Counted from the stretch's first letter, positions 43,803 to 52,437 are shown. The stretch: 64,000 nt of DNA from an uncultured Pelagibacteraceae bacterium (GCA_902536305.1 CACAWX010000002.1:119125-183124); one strand, 5' to 3'. Notes: generated by a model from the letters alone, not told the origin. Made by a program: numbers and translations.

Positions 43803-43908
43803 GACGAATTCTTATTTAAAAAACAATGTTTTTACAATTCTTAATTTTCATAGCTATTATCTAATTTGCGCAATTGATAATAACTTCAAAACATTAAAAA
43901 ATCACGAA

Positions 43909-45351
43909 ATGGTCAATTTATGGAAAAAATACGATTCAAAAAAAACTTTTGATGAGTATTTAAACTCTGAAAATAAATTAAGAAGACAAGCTGTTATAAT
44001 TTCTCATATTTTAGAACGTCATGGAATTAAAAAACTTAATGAGATCGAAAAAAATTGTGCGAGCACAATAAGCGCGAGGGGTATTAACTTTCGTGTTTAC
44101 GAGTCTGGTAAAAAAATAAATGAGAAAAAATGGCCTCTAGATATTATTCCAAGAATAATTCTTAAAAAAGATTGGTCAAAGGTATCGAAAGGTCTTTTAC
44201 AAAGAGTAAAAGCTTTAAATCTTTTTATTGATGATGTTTATAACGATAGAAAAATTTTCAAAGACAATATAATACCAGAAGAGCTTGTATTCGACTCTCC
44301 ATATTATCTAAGAGAGTGTTACGGTTTCTCCCCAAAATATAAAGCTTGGTCCAATATATCCGGCGTTGATTTAATTAGAAATATTAATGGAGAGTTTTTA
44401 GTTTTAGAAGATAATCTTCGAGTACCTTCAGGTGTTTCATATATGTTGGAAAATAGAATGGTGATGCGAGATGTATTTCCAGAATTATTTACAAAGTATA
44501 AAGTTTCATCTGTTCATCAGTATCCTAATAAACTGTATCACTGCATGCTCGAATGTGTTCCAAGGAAAACACAAAATCCTCATATGTGTGTTTTGACTCC
44601 AGGAAGATATAATTCAGCTTATTTTGAGCATAAATTTTTAGCAGAACAAATGGGTGTAGCTTTAGTTGAAGGAAAAGATTTATTCGTTGAAAAAGATTTT
44701 GTTTATATGAAAACTGTTAAAGGTCCCTTAAAAGTTGATTGTATTTATAGAAGAATTGATGATAATTTTTTAGATCCAAAAGTTTTTTATAAACATTCTT
44801 TATTGGGAGTGCCAGGCTTGTTTAAATGCTGGAGAAAAGGAAATCTAGGAATTTTAAATGCACCAGGAACAGGTATAGCTGATGATAAGGCAATATATTC
44901 CTATGTAGATAAAATGATTAAATTTTATTTAGACGAAGAACCTAAACTTAAGCAAGTTCAAACTTTCTTATGTAGAAAAAAAATACATAAAGAGCATGTG
45001 ATTGAAAATATTTCAAAACTCGTAGTAAAACCAACGAATGGTTCTGGTGGAAATGGAATTTTAATTGGACCTAAAGCATCAAGGGAAGAAAAAGACAATA
45101 TGATTGATAAAATAAAATCAAATCCTAATGATTATATAGCTCAACCATTGGAAATTCTCTCTACCACACCTACTATCTCAAATGATGGTATTGAACCAAG
45201 ACACTTAGATTTAAGGCCTTTTGTTCTCTCTGGAAAAACATCATGGGTGACAACAGGCGGACTTACAAGAGTCGCATTAAAAAAAGGAAGCACAATTGTA
45301 AACAGTTCCCAAGGCGGTGGTTCAAAAGATACCTTAGTTATAGAAAAATAA
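43909..45351 (+). CDS. Circularly permuted ATP-grasp type 2 protein
   Basis: 480 residues from the ATG at 43909, the family's normal length. The frame is open back to an ATG at 43801 that overlaps the Anbu start codon, but the extra 36 residues look non-conserved. Landmarks: GINFRVYESGKK, PRIILKKDWSKVSKGLLQRVKALNLF (split in the family as the N-terminal lobe), VLEDNLRVPSGVSYMLENR, LLGVPGLFKCWRKGNLGILNAPGTGIADDKA and VVKPTNGSGGNGILIG, followed by DLRPFVLSG and SSQGGGSKDTLV. It probably ligates a peptide; it is the standard partner of Anbu. Confidence 0.87.
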   Translation: MVNLWKKYDSKKTFDEYLNSENKLRRQAVIISHILERHGIKKLNEIEKNCASTISARGINFRVYESGKKINEKKWPLDIIPRIILKKDWSKVSKGLLQRVKALNLFIDDVYNDRKIFKDNIIPEELVFDSPYYLRECYGFSPKYKAWSNISGVDLIRNINGEFLVLEDNLRVPSGVSYMLENRMVMRDVFPELFTKYKVSSVHQYPNKLYHCMLECVPRKTQNPHMCVLTPGRYNSAYFEHKFLAEQMGVALVEGKDLFVEKDFVYMKTVKGPLKVDCIYRRIDDNFLDPKVFYKHSLLGVPGLFKCWRKGNLGILNAPGTGIADDKAIYSYVDKMIKFYLDEEPKLKQVQTFLCRKKIHKEHVIENISKLVVKPTNGSGGNGILIGPKASREEKDNMIDKIKSNPNDYIAQPLEILSTTPTISNDGIEPRHLDLRPFVLSGKTSWVTTGGLTRVALKKGSTIVNSSQGGGSKDTLVIEK

Positions 45352-45354
45352 TAT

Positions 45355-46392
45355 TTAACAACCTTTAAAGGAAGCAGACATATTTCTAATTAAATTGAAA
45401 TATAAGTCTTTACTAGGATTTAATGTTGCTCCCAAAGGATCAACTATACCAGTTTTAATATTCATATCTTTAGCAACGGCTTTAATAATATCTGGATTAA
45501 ATTGAGGCTCTGAAAAAACACAAGTTACTTTATCATGTTCAATTATTTCTCTGATTTCAGCTAATTGTTCTGCACCAGGCATAACATCTGTGTTAACTGT
45601 AAAGGCACCTAAAATATTTACATCATATCTTTTTTCAAAATATTGGTATGCATCGTGAAATACGATTGAAGCTGTACTCTTACTTAATTCTTTTTTTACA
45701 TCTTTGTTAAGTTTATCAATATCTTTAAGAGCTTTTTTTAGATTACTTTTATATTTTGATTCATTTTTAGGGTCATTCTCAATCAAATGTTCAACCATTT
45801 CATTTAAAATTACTTTTGCATTCATTGGATCAAGCCAAATATGCGGATCATGTTCCCCGTGAGCGTGCCCTTGATGATCGTCATGTTTATCTTCTTTGTG
45901 ACCGTGTTCTTTATGATCATCGTGTTTATCTTCTTTGTGACCGTGTTCTTTATGATCATCGTGTTTATCCTCTTTGTGGCCGTGTTCTTTATGTTCACCA
46001 TGCCCGTGATCATCATGGCCTTCGAATATGTTTCTTTCTCTAAATTCTAATTTGGTTAATCCTTTAATTTCCATCAATTCTATTTTTTCAGCTCTTTTCG
46101 CGATAGATTTTAATGGTTTTTCTAAAAAATTTTCTAAGTCTTCACCAACCCAAAATATTAAGTCAGCATTTTGCAACATTTTGGCATGAGACGGCTTCAT
46201 TGCAAATCCATGTGGAGAAGCATAACCATCTACTATTAAATCTGGTTTGCCCACTCCATCCATCAAATAACTTGCTAATGAATGTAAAGGTTTAATTGAT
46301 GTAACTACTTTGATGTCGGCTTTTGCCATCGAAAAAATAGATAACAGAGATAATATTGGTAATATAAATGCTAATTTTTTAATTTTTCTCAT
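45355..46392 (-). CDS. znuA: Zinc ABC transporter substrate-binding protein with His-rich repeats
   Basis: 345 residues with a signal peptide (MRKIKKLAFILPILSLLSIFSMAKA). Zinc ligands fit the family: the His in GYASPHGFAMKPS near 60, HDPHIWLDPMNAK near 185 and IVFHDAYQYFEKR near 250, plus a late Glu/Asp. Between lies a His/Asp/Glu/Lys loop with three identical-style 13-residue units (KEHGHKEDKHDDH), thought to help gather zinc. It is divergent from znuCB-zur across a Zur-box region. Confidence 0.95.
   Translation of the reverse strand: MRKIKKLAFILPILSLLSIFSMAKADIKVVTSIKPLHSLASYLMDGVGKPDLIVDGYASPHGFAMKPSHAKMLQNADLIFWVGEDLENFLEKPLKSIAKRAEKIELMEIKGLTKLEFRERNIFEGHDDHGHGEHKEHGHKEDKHDDHKEHGHKEDKHDDHKEHGHKEDKHDDHQGHAHGEHDPHIWLDPMNAKVILNEMVEHLIENDPKNESKYKSNLKKALKDIDKLNKDVKKELSKSTASIVFHDAYQYFEKRYDVNILGAFTVNTDVMPGAEQLAEIREIIEHDKVTCVFSEPQFNPDIIKAVAKDMNIKTGIVDPLGATLNPSKDLYFNLIRNMSASFKGC
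45874..45990. repeat. Three tandem 39-bp repeats in znuA encoding the His-rich loop
   Basis: Copies at 45874-45912, 45913-45951 and 45952-45990 are nearly identical; copy 1 differs at two bases and copy 3 at two. Each encodes 13 residues, so copy number changes keep the frame. The high similarity at silent positions suggests recent expansion. Confidence 0.95.
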
Positions 46393-46411
46393 AATAATTG
46401 TATGTTAGGGT

Positions 46412-46426
46412 TGTTATAATATAACA
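46412..46426. promoter_or_regulatory. Zur box 1 (znuA/znuC divergent region)
   Basis: TGTTATA-A-TATAACA is a perfect 7-bp-arm palindrome equal to the alphaproteobacterial Zur core TGTTATANTATAACA. It sits 20 nt from the znuA start and covers a TATAAT-like element, so bound Zur would block promoters in both directions. Confidence 0.85.
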
Positions 46427-46429
46427 TTA

Positions 46430-46444
46430 TGTAATAATATAACG
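46430..46444. promoter_or_regulatory. Probable Zur box 2
   Basis: TGTAATAATATAACG matches the same palindrome at 12 of 14 informative positions, 18 bp centre to centre from box 1, so on nearly the same DNA face with a slight offset. It ends 20 nt before the znuC ATG. Confidence 0.6.
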
Positions 46445-46464
46445 TTTTGAAGTCAAGTAATAAA

Positions 46465-47211
46465 ATGAACTTAAACAAAAATATTTTAGTAAAATTAAAG
46501 CAAGCTGGTCTTCGAATAAGCAACAAATGGCTTGTCAAAGGAGTTTCACTACAAATTGAAAAAGGCAAAATAGTCACTCTTATTGGTCCTAATGGTTCTG
46601 GAAAAAGTACAACTGCTAAAATTGCTTTAGGAATTTATAAAAAAATTGAGGGAGAAGTTGAGAAATATACAAATAAAGTAGGATATGTCCCTCAAAAAAT
46701 TACAGTTGATTGGACATTACCACTTAGAGTGAGTGATTTCATGGTACTAACTGAAAATCTAAAAGAAAATGATGTTAACGAAGCTCTATCGATGACGGGC
46801 GTTATACATCTGAAAGATAAAAATCTTGGAGATTTATCAGGTGGGGAATTCCAAAGAGTATTGCTTGCAAGAGCTATTTCTAAAAAACCAGACCTATTAG
46901 TGCTCGACGAACCAGTACAGGGGGTAGATTTTACTGGTGAAATTGCTTTATACGAACTTATTAAGAAAATTTCTGATGAACTGAATTGTGGAATCCTGTT
47001 AATCTCTCATGACATACATACTGTAATGAGTGCTACGGATCATGTTGTTTGCTTAAACGGCCATGTTTGTTGCTCAGGATCTCCAATGGATGTTGCAAAA
47101 AATAATGAATACAAAGCCTTATTCGGAGAGCAAGCCTCTCAAATATTATCAAGATACGAACATAGACACGATCATATTCACACAAATGAGGGTGAAATTA
47201 AAAAAAATTAG
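46465..47211 (+). CDS. znuC: Zinc ABC transporter ATP-binding protein
   Basis: 248 residues from the ATG at 46465; the frame extends to a TTG at 46447, but that would overlap the operator region. Walker A TLIGPNGSGKSTTAK near residue 40, signature DLSGGEFQRVLLARA near 128, Walker B LLVLDEPVQGVD near 150 and the switch His in LLISHDIHTVM. The C-terminal HRHDHIHTNEGE is His-rich like other ZnuC. It energises zinc uptake with ZnuB. Confidence 0.95.
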   Translation: MNLNKNILVKLKQAGLRISNKWLVKGVSLQIEKGKIVTLIGPNGSGKSTTAKIALGIYKKIEGEVEKYTNKVGYVPQKITVDWTLPLRVSDFMVLTENLKENDVNEALSMTGVIHLKDKNLGDLSGGEFQRVLLARAISKKPDLLVLDEPVQGVDFTGEIALYELIKKISDELNCGILLISHDIHTVMSATDHVVCLNGHVCCSGSPMDVAKNNEYKALFGEQASQILSRYEHRHDHIHTNEGEIKKN

Positions 47212-48015
47212 ATGTTTGATGATTTTTTTATAAGAGCTTTAATAGCCGGACTTGGTGTTGCAATCGTAACAGGACCTCTCGGATGTTTTGTTATATGGAG
47301 ACGACTTTCATATTTTGGTGATACACTCGCACACTCGGCTTTACTTGGAGTTACATTAGCTTATACAATGGAATTAAATATTGCCTTTTCAGTATTCATA
47401 ATTTCATCTTTAATCGCATTAATTTTAATAAAGCTTCAACAAAGAACTAATCTGCCAGGTGATGCTTTATTGGGTCTCTTGGCTCATTCATCGTTAGCAG
47501 TTGGACTGGTTGTTATTGGTTTTCTTACATTTATCAGGTTCGATATTATGGGATTATTATTTGGTGATATATTAGCAGTCACATTTGATGATTTATTAAT
47601 CATCTGGATAGGAGGACCATTAATACTTTTAATTCTAAAATTAATCTGGAAACCTTTATTTGCATCAACAGTAAACTACGAATTAGCAGAAGCCGAAGGT
47701 TTAAAACCTGATAGAGCTAAAGCTATATTCACAGTTTTAATGGCTGCGATCATTGCTATTTCAATAAAAATGGTTGGATTATTATTAATTACAGGAATGT
47801 TAATTATACCAGCTGCAATGGCTAGAAATATTTCTACAAGTCCCCAAAGGATGGTAATTTATTCAGTGCTTGGAGGTTTACTATCAGTAATTTTAGGTTT
47901 GTTTTCTTCGTTAGAATTTAACACACCCTCAGGTCCATCAATTATAGCGGCTGCCTTATTTTTATTCATACTTTCTTTATTAAATTTAAAACAATCAATT
48001 AAATTGAAAAATTAA
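47212..48015 (+). CDS. znuB: Zinc ABC transporter permease
   Basis: 267 residues, about eight transmembrane helices, ABC-3 family. WRRLSYFGDTLAHSALLGVTLAY at residues 29-50 and the coupling region YELAEAEGLKPDRAKAIFTVLMA near 160 are typical. LLLITGMLIIPAAMARNIS follows. The gene starts directly after the znuC stop. Confidence 0.95.
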   Translation: MFDDFFIRALIAGLGVAIVTGPLGCFVIWRRLSYFGDTLAHSALLGVTLAYTMELNIAFSVFIISSLIALILIKLQQRTNLPGDALLGLLAHSSLAVGLVVIGFLTFIRFDIMGLLFGDILAVTFDDLLIIWIGGPLILLILKLIWKPLFASTVNYELAEAEGLKPDRAKAIFTVLMAAIIAISIKMVGLLLITGMLIIPAAMARNISTSPQRMVIYSVLGGLLSVILGLFSSLEFNTPSGPSIIAAALFLFILSLLNLKQSIKLKN

Positions 48016-48039
48016 CAAGGAATCAGTAAAATATCTAAA

Positions 48040-48432
48040 ATGCAAAAAGAAAATAATCTTTCAAAAAATCAGCAAATTATTTTTAATTTAATTCATAAAT
48101 CTCCAGAGCCCTTAAAAGCTTACACAATACTTTTTAATGTTCAGAAGAAAGGCATTAAAGCTCCACCACAAGTTTATAGGGTATTAGATAAATTAGTTGA
48201 AATGGGAAAAATTCATAAAATCGAAAGTAAAAATGCCTTTGTTGCATGTAGAAATTCTGATTGTGAAATTTCAAAAGCGACAGCGTTTTCGATTTGTGAA
48301 AAATGTGAGGTAGTTGATGAAATTAGTGATATTAAACTTTCGAAGTATTTATCAAATTTTAATCACAAAAAAGGAATGAAGTTTAAAAGATTTAATTTAG
48401 AATTTTTTGGATTATGTAAGAAATGCGCTTAA
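48040..48432 (+). CDS. zur: Fur-family zinc regulator
   Basis: 130 residues. Winged helix: LSKNQQIIFNLIHKSPEPLKAYTIL and APPQVYRVLDKLVEMGKIHKIES. Structural zinc Cys pairs are visible in ICEKCEVV and GLCKKCA. FVACRNSDCEISKATAFS fits Zur better than Fur. It probably represses znuA and znuCB-zur through the palindromes between them, and so its own synthesis. It lies 24 nt after znuB. Confidence 0.92.
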   Translation: MQKENNLSKNQQIIFNLIHKSPEPLKAYTILFNVQKKGIKAPPQVYRVLDKLVEMGKIHKIESKNAFVACRNSDCEISKATAFSICEKCEVVDEISDIKLSKYLSNFNHKKGMKFKRFNLEFFGLCKKCA

Positions 48433-48500
48433 ATGCGACAAAACTATCTTTTATACTAATTTTTACATCACTTAAAATAATCACTTAACCAAAGGAAATT

Positions 48501-49442
48501 ATGAAATTTTTACAAATATTAACATCATTAGTTTTTGCTCTTTCGATAAATATTTCGTTGAATGCTAAAGAGATAAAAATGGGAAAAGCAGATTGGGATA
48601 CGGGTTACTTCCAAGCTGAAGTATATAAAAAAGCATTAGAAAAAATGGGTTACAAAGTTACTGGCCCTACAGTTATGAAACCTCAAGTATTTTATGTTGC
48701 CGCTGCAGCAGGGGATATGGATTTATGGGTAAATGGCTGGTTCGGAAATCACGACTCTTATGTAAAAGAAGCCATGGGTAAAGTAAAACCAGTAGGCTAT
48801 GTTGCAAAAAGTGGAGGCTTACAAGGATATTTAATTGATAAAAAAACTGCTGATAAATTTAATATTAAATCTGTAATGGATATCAAAAATCACGCAAAAG
48901 AGTTTGATGCAAACGGAGACGGTAAAGCAGATATGGTTGCTTGTCATCCTGGATGGGGATGTGAAAAAATAATTTCACGTCATTTTGAAGAATTAGGTTT
49001 AGGAGAATTCATAAACCCAATTAAAGCTGACTACTCTGCTGCTATGGCTGATATTATTTCAAGATATAAAAATGGCAAATCTATTTTATTTTATACTTGG
49101 ACTCCTAATTGGACAGTTGGAACTTTAAAACTAGGTGAAGATATCGTGTGGATCGAAGCTCCGTTTAGTGAAACAAAAGTTGTAAGTGTTCCAAATGCAA
49201 CTAAAGCTAAACTTAATTTAGGATTTGGAGTGAACGACATTAGACCTGCTGCAAATGTAGATTTTTTAAAAGCTAATCCAAAAATAGAAAAATTTTTAAA
49301 AAATGCATCTATTCCTTTATCTGATATTGCTGCTCAAAACCTAAAAATGAATAAAGGTGAGAAAAGTGAAAAAGCAATTAAAAAACACGCAGAACAGTGG
49401 ATCAAAGATAATCAAAGCACATTTGATAGTTGGATAAAATAA
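48501..49442 (+). CDS. proX: Glycine betaine ABC transporter substrate-binding protein, copy 1
   Basis: 313 residues with a signal peptide (MKFLQILTSLVFALSINISLNA). It follows E. coli ProX closely: WVNGWFGNHDSY, FDANGDGKADMVACHPGWGCE and ILFYTWTPNWTVGTL hold the Trp cage for a trimethylammonium group. AQNLKMNKGEKSE and TFDSWIK close the protein. The DxNxDG loop could bind calcium. It precedes a strong hairpin and a second paralogue. The ligand is glycine betaine or a similar quaternary amine. Confidence 0.92.
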   Translation: MKFLQILTSLVFALSINISLNAKEIKMGKADWDTGYFQAEVYKKALEKMGYKVTGPTVMKPQVFYVAAAAGDMDLWVNGWFGNHDSYVKEAMGKVKPVGYVAKSGGLQGYLIDKKTADKFNIKSVMDIKNHAKEFDANGDGKADMVACHPGWGCEKIISRHFEELGLGEFINPIKADYSAAMADIISRYKNGKSILFYTWTPNWTVGTLKLGEDIVWIEAPFSETKVVSVPNATKAKLNLGFGVNDIRPAANVDFLKANPKIEKFLKNASIPLSDIAAQNLKMNKGEKSEKAIKKHAEQWIKDNQSTFDSWIK

Positions 49443-49464
49443 ACAAAAAAATTAGCAAATAAGA

Positions 49465-49490
49465 ATATATGCGCACTCAAGTGCGCATAT
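49465..49490 (+). terminator. Hairpin between the two proX copies
   Basis: TATATGCGCACT (49465-49476) pairs perfectly with AGTGCGCATATA (49479-49490), a 12-bp stem with a GC-rich middle. The following run is only moderately T-rich (CTCACTTTTT at 49500-49509), so it could be a leaky terminator or a 3'-end stabiliser that boosts the first binding protein. Confidence 0.6.
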
Positions 49491-49574
49491 AAGATATATC
49501 TCACTTTTTAGTTGTATTACGGTTACAATAAAATTTCATACATGTTACAAAAAAATATAAATTTTGGAGGGATA

Positions 49575-50516
49575 ATGAAATATTTAAAACATGTAGTGTC
49601 AGCAATTATCGCATTATCTATTAGTAGTGTAACACTAGCTAATGAGATCAAAATGGGTAAAGCTGATTGGGATACAGGGTATTTCCAAGCTGAAATATAC
49701 AAACAAGCTTTGGAAAAAATGGGCTATAAAGTTTCAGGCCCAACAGTGATGAAACCACAGGTTTTCTATGTTGCCGCAACTTCTGGAGATGTAGATCTTT
49801 GGGTTAATGGTTGGTTTGGAACTCACGATGGATATATCTCTGAGTCTAAAGGTAAAGTTAAACCAGTTGGCTATGTAATGAAGGGTGGAGGAGCTCAAGG
49901 TTACTTAATCGACAAAAAAACAGCTGATAAATTTGGCATCAAGTCTGTAATGGATATTAAGAAACATGCTAAACAATTTGACTCAAATGGAGACGGTAAA
50001 GCAGATATGGTAGCTTGCCCTCCAGGTTGGGGATGTGAAAAACAAATCACAAAACATTTTGCTGAGCTTGGTTTAGGAGACTTTATAAATCCAATACAAG
50101 CAGACTATTCAGCTTCTATGGCAGATGCAGTATCTAAATATAAAAATGGTAAATCTATACTATTTTATACTTGGACACCTAATTGGACTGTTGGTGCTTT
50201 AAAACTTGGTAAAGATGTGGTTTGGATTGAAGTTCCTTACAGCAAAACTAAACCAACTAAAATTGCTAATGCCACAAAGTCTAAAGTAAATTTAGGTTTT
50301 GGTGCTGATGATATTAGACCAGCTGCAAACGCAGATTTTTTAAAAGCCAATCCTAAGGTAGAAAAGATGCTTAAAAAAGCTTCTATACCTCTAGGAGATA
50401 TTGCTGCTCAAAACTTGAAAATGAACAAGGGTGAGAAAAGTGAGAAGGCTATTAAGAAACACGCTGCAGAGTGGATTAAAGCTAATCAAAGCACATTCGA
50501 TAGTTGGATTAAATAA
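49575..50516 (+). CDS. proX: Glycine betaine ABC transporter substrate-binding protein, copy 2
   Basis: 313 residues from the ATG at 49575, which has a strong GGAGG ribosome site at 49566-49570; the frame is open from 49512. Signal peptide KYLKHVVSAIIALSISSVTLA. It is colinear and highly similar to copy 1, identical over long stretches, but differs near the ligand site: GTHDGY for GNHDSY and ACPPGWGCE for ACHPGWGCE. This suggests a changed ligand preference or affinity. It is followed 18 nt later by the permease. Confidence 0.92.
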   Translation: MKYLKHVVSAIIALSISSVTLANEIKMGKADWDTGYFQAEIYKQALEKMGYKVSGPTVMKPQVFYVAATSGDVDLWVNGWFGTHDGYISESKGKVKPVGYVMKGGGAQGYLIDKKTADKFGIKSVMDIKKHAKQFDSNGDGKADMVACPPGWGCEKQITKHFAELGLGDFINPIQADYSASMADAVSKYKNGKSILFYTWTPNWTVGALKLGKDVVWIEVPYSKTKPTKIANATKSKVNLGFGADDIRPAANADFLKANPKVEKMLKKASIPLGDIAAQNLKMNKGEKSEKAIKKHAAEWIKANQSTFDSWIK

Positions 50517-50534
50517 GGATTAGGGTTAATTTTA

Positions 50535-51386
50535 ATGAACTTAAAGTTAGCCCCATCTGATTACGAAGTTTATATCCCGCTAGCAGAATGGATTGAAGGA
50601 AATATTAAAGAGTGGCTATTCGCACAAAGGCCACTCTTTAAAAAAATCTCAGCACCTATCGATGCAGTTTTAAACAGTTTAGAAACTGTTTTAAACTTCA
50701 TACCTTTTCCACTCATACTTATAATTTTTGTTTTTTTAGCCTATAGAACAAATGGAATTAAATTTGCAATTTTTTCTTTAATAAGTTTAATATTTATTGA
50801 TCTGGTAGATCTTTGGTCAGAAAGTATGACGACTCTAGCAATGATTTTCACTGCAGTATTATTTTGTATGTTAATCGGTATACCTTTAGGAGTCTTAGCT
50901 TCTAGAAGTAACACTTTTGAAATAATTTTAAGACCCATACTAGATATTATGCAAACCATACCAAGCTTTGTTTATTTGATTCCTGTAGTGATGTTGTTTG
51001 GTGTAGGTTTAACACCAGGCGTTGTTGCAACAATTATTTTTGCATTACCACCAATAATAAGACTTACCAATTTGGGTATAAGACAAGTTGGAAAAGGATT
51101 TAAAGAGGCTGGTTTTAGTTTGGGCTTATCTAAGTTTTTAGTTCTTTTAAAAATTGAGATACCTTTGTCACTTAAAACAATAATGGCAGGAGTTAATCAA
51201 ACATTAATGCTGGCATTATCAATGGTTGTTATTGCTGCTTTAATTGGAGCAGGTGGATTAGGTTTAACAGTTTATATTGCACTGGGAAGATTAGATGTTG
51301 GATCTGCTGTAGTAGGTGGAACAGGGATTGTAATATTAGCAATTATCTTAGATAGAATTACTCAAAAAATAGTAAAATCACATTAA
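50535..51386 (+). CDS. proW: Glycine betaine/proline ABC transporter permease
   Basis: 283 residues, about six to seven transmembrane helices. The periplasmic N-terminal region LAEWIEGNIKEWLF and the permease loop GFKEAGFSLGLSKFLVLLKIEIPLSLKTIM (near residue 190, the EAA-type coupling motif) match ProW/OpuAB. VYLIPVVMLFGVGLTPGVVATIIFALPPIIRLTNLGIR is the core. The ATPase gene (proV) normally adjoining is absent; the next gene is convergent with a 9-nt overlap. Confidence 0.92.
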   Translation: MNLKLAPSDYEVYIPLAEWIEGNIKEWLFAQRPLFKKISAPIDAVLNSLETVLNFIPFPLILIIFVFLAYRTNGIKFAIFSLISLIFIDLVDLWSESMTTLAMIFTAVLFCMLIGIPLGVLASRSNTFEIILRPILDIMQTIPSFVYLIPVVMLFGVGLTPGVVATIIFALPPIIRLTNLGIRQVGKGFKEAGFSLGLSKFLVLLKIEIPLSLKTIMAGVNQTLMLALSMVVIAALIGAGGLGLTVYIALGRLDVGSAVVGGTGIVILAIILDRITQKIVKSH

Positions 51387-52271
51387 ATTTTTTAATTTTT
51401 TGATATGTGATGGCGTGATCTCACAGCAACCACCTAAAATGTTTGCACCTAACTTATTAAACTTAATACAAATTTTAGCAAATTTATTTGGTGTTAAGTC
51501 TTTTCTTTTACCTAATTGAACTTTTGGATTATTCGAGTCAGGTTTCCACCCTGCTGGTATATGTTCGAAAGCATTTATCTTAAAACCATAAGGAGTTTTT
51601 AATTTTCTCAAACCTTTAATAACGAAGGCCATATCCTCAATAGAAACGCACGAGACAATAATTCCAATAGGTTTATATTTTTCTAATTTTTTAGCTACAG
51701 ATAAAAGATTTTCTCCTGAAGGGAGTTTTCCGTTTTTTCTGATATGTATTCCAATTAAGATATCTTTTTTAAATGATTTAATCGCATTAATTCCTAAAAT
51801 GCATTCTTTCAAACTAGACATTACATCCAAGTAGAAAAAGTCTACATAAGGATTTAAACATTTAGCCTGAGATTTAAAATTTTTTTTTATAAAATTAATG
51901 TCTTTTCCCAGATCAGCAAAATAAGTAAAATTTTGTGGCGGTAAACTACCTGCAATTAAAATTTTTTTCTTAGATTTTCTAACTGCATCTCTAGCTAGTT
52001 TTCCAGCTAATTTATTAAGTTCTACGTATTTATGACTTAATTTATTTTCAATTAATCTTCTCATTCTGCTTCCAAAAGTATTAGTAACAATTATTTCTGC
52101 TCCTGCTTTTATAAAATCTAAATGAGTTTTAACTAATAATTTGTGATATTTTTTGTGAAATAAAGCCGATGCTCCCCAAATAGAACCATAGGGCACTACA
52201 CCACGATTTAATAATTCTTGGCCCATTCCACCATCAAGAATTCTAGTCGTTTTAAAAAAATCTTTATCCAA
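51378..52271 (-). CDS. Homocysteine S-methyltransferase (betaine-homocysteine type likely)
   Basis: 297 residues from a TTG at 52271 (TTG at 52295 would add 8 residues; no ATG is available). RILDGGMGQELLNRG at the start, IIVTNTFGSRM, IIVSCVSIEDM and ILGGCCEITPSHI near the end give the three zinc Cys of the family. It makes methionine from homocysteine using a methyl donor; being beside betaine-uptake genes, glycine betaine is the likely donor, as known for SAR11. Its start overlaps a small membrane-protein gene. Confidence 0.88.
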   Translation of the reverse strand: MDKDFFKTTRILDGGMGQELLNRGVVPYGSIWGASALFHKKYHKLLVKTHLDFIKAGAEIIVTNTFGSRMRRLIENKLSHKYVELNKLAGKLARDAVRKSKKKILIAGSLPPQNFTYFADLGKDINFIKKNFKSQAKCLNPYVDFFYLDVMSSLKECILGINAIKSFKKDILIGIHIRKNGKLPSGENLLSVAKKLEKYKPIGIIVSCVSIEDMAFVIKGLRKLKTPYGFKINAFEHIPAGWKPDSNNPKVQLGKRKDLTPNKFAKICIKFNKLGANILGGCCEITPSHIKKLKNLM

Positions 52272-52437
52272 AGAAACCGTTATAAATAAAAACAATTATG
52301 CCAAATTTTATAAGCCACAAAAACCACTGAGCGTATATTTTTTTTATTCCACCTTTGTCAATCCCTTTCCAGGGCATAAAGGTATAGGTTGTAAGAGATA
52401 CAAGAATTAAAAATAGTAAAAGATTTGTTAAGCTCAT
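52264..52437 (-). CDS. 57-residue small membrane protein between prpC and the homocysteine methyltransferase
   Basis: Its ATG directly follows the prpC stop codon (no gap), and its stop overlaps the methyltransferase start. Translation gives MSLTNLLLFLILVSLTTYTF, MPWKGIDKGGIKKIYAQW and a second hydrophobic stretch ending YNGFFG: two transmembrane helices joined by a short basic loop. The abutting and overlapping junctions argue it is translated. No homologue recognised. Confidence 0.7.
   Translation of the reverse strand: MSLTNLLLFLILVSLTTYTFMPWKGIDKGGIKKIYAQWFLWLIKFGIIVFIYNGFFG

Noticed and set aside
43801..43908. First 36 codons of the ATP-grasp frame as genuine N-terminus
   Set aside because: They lack family similarity, would make the protein longer than usual, and overlap the Anbu start; kept as an alternative only.
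45816..46050. Overlapping open frames on both strands across the znuA repeats, with periodic sequence
   Set aside because: They are produced by the 39-bp in-frame repeat in the other frames; the ZnuA frame explains the region fully.
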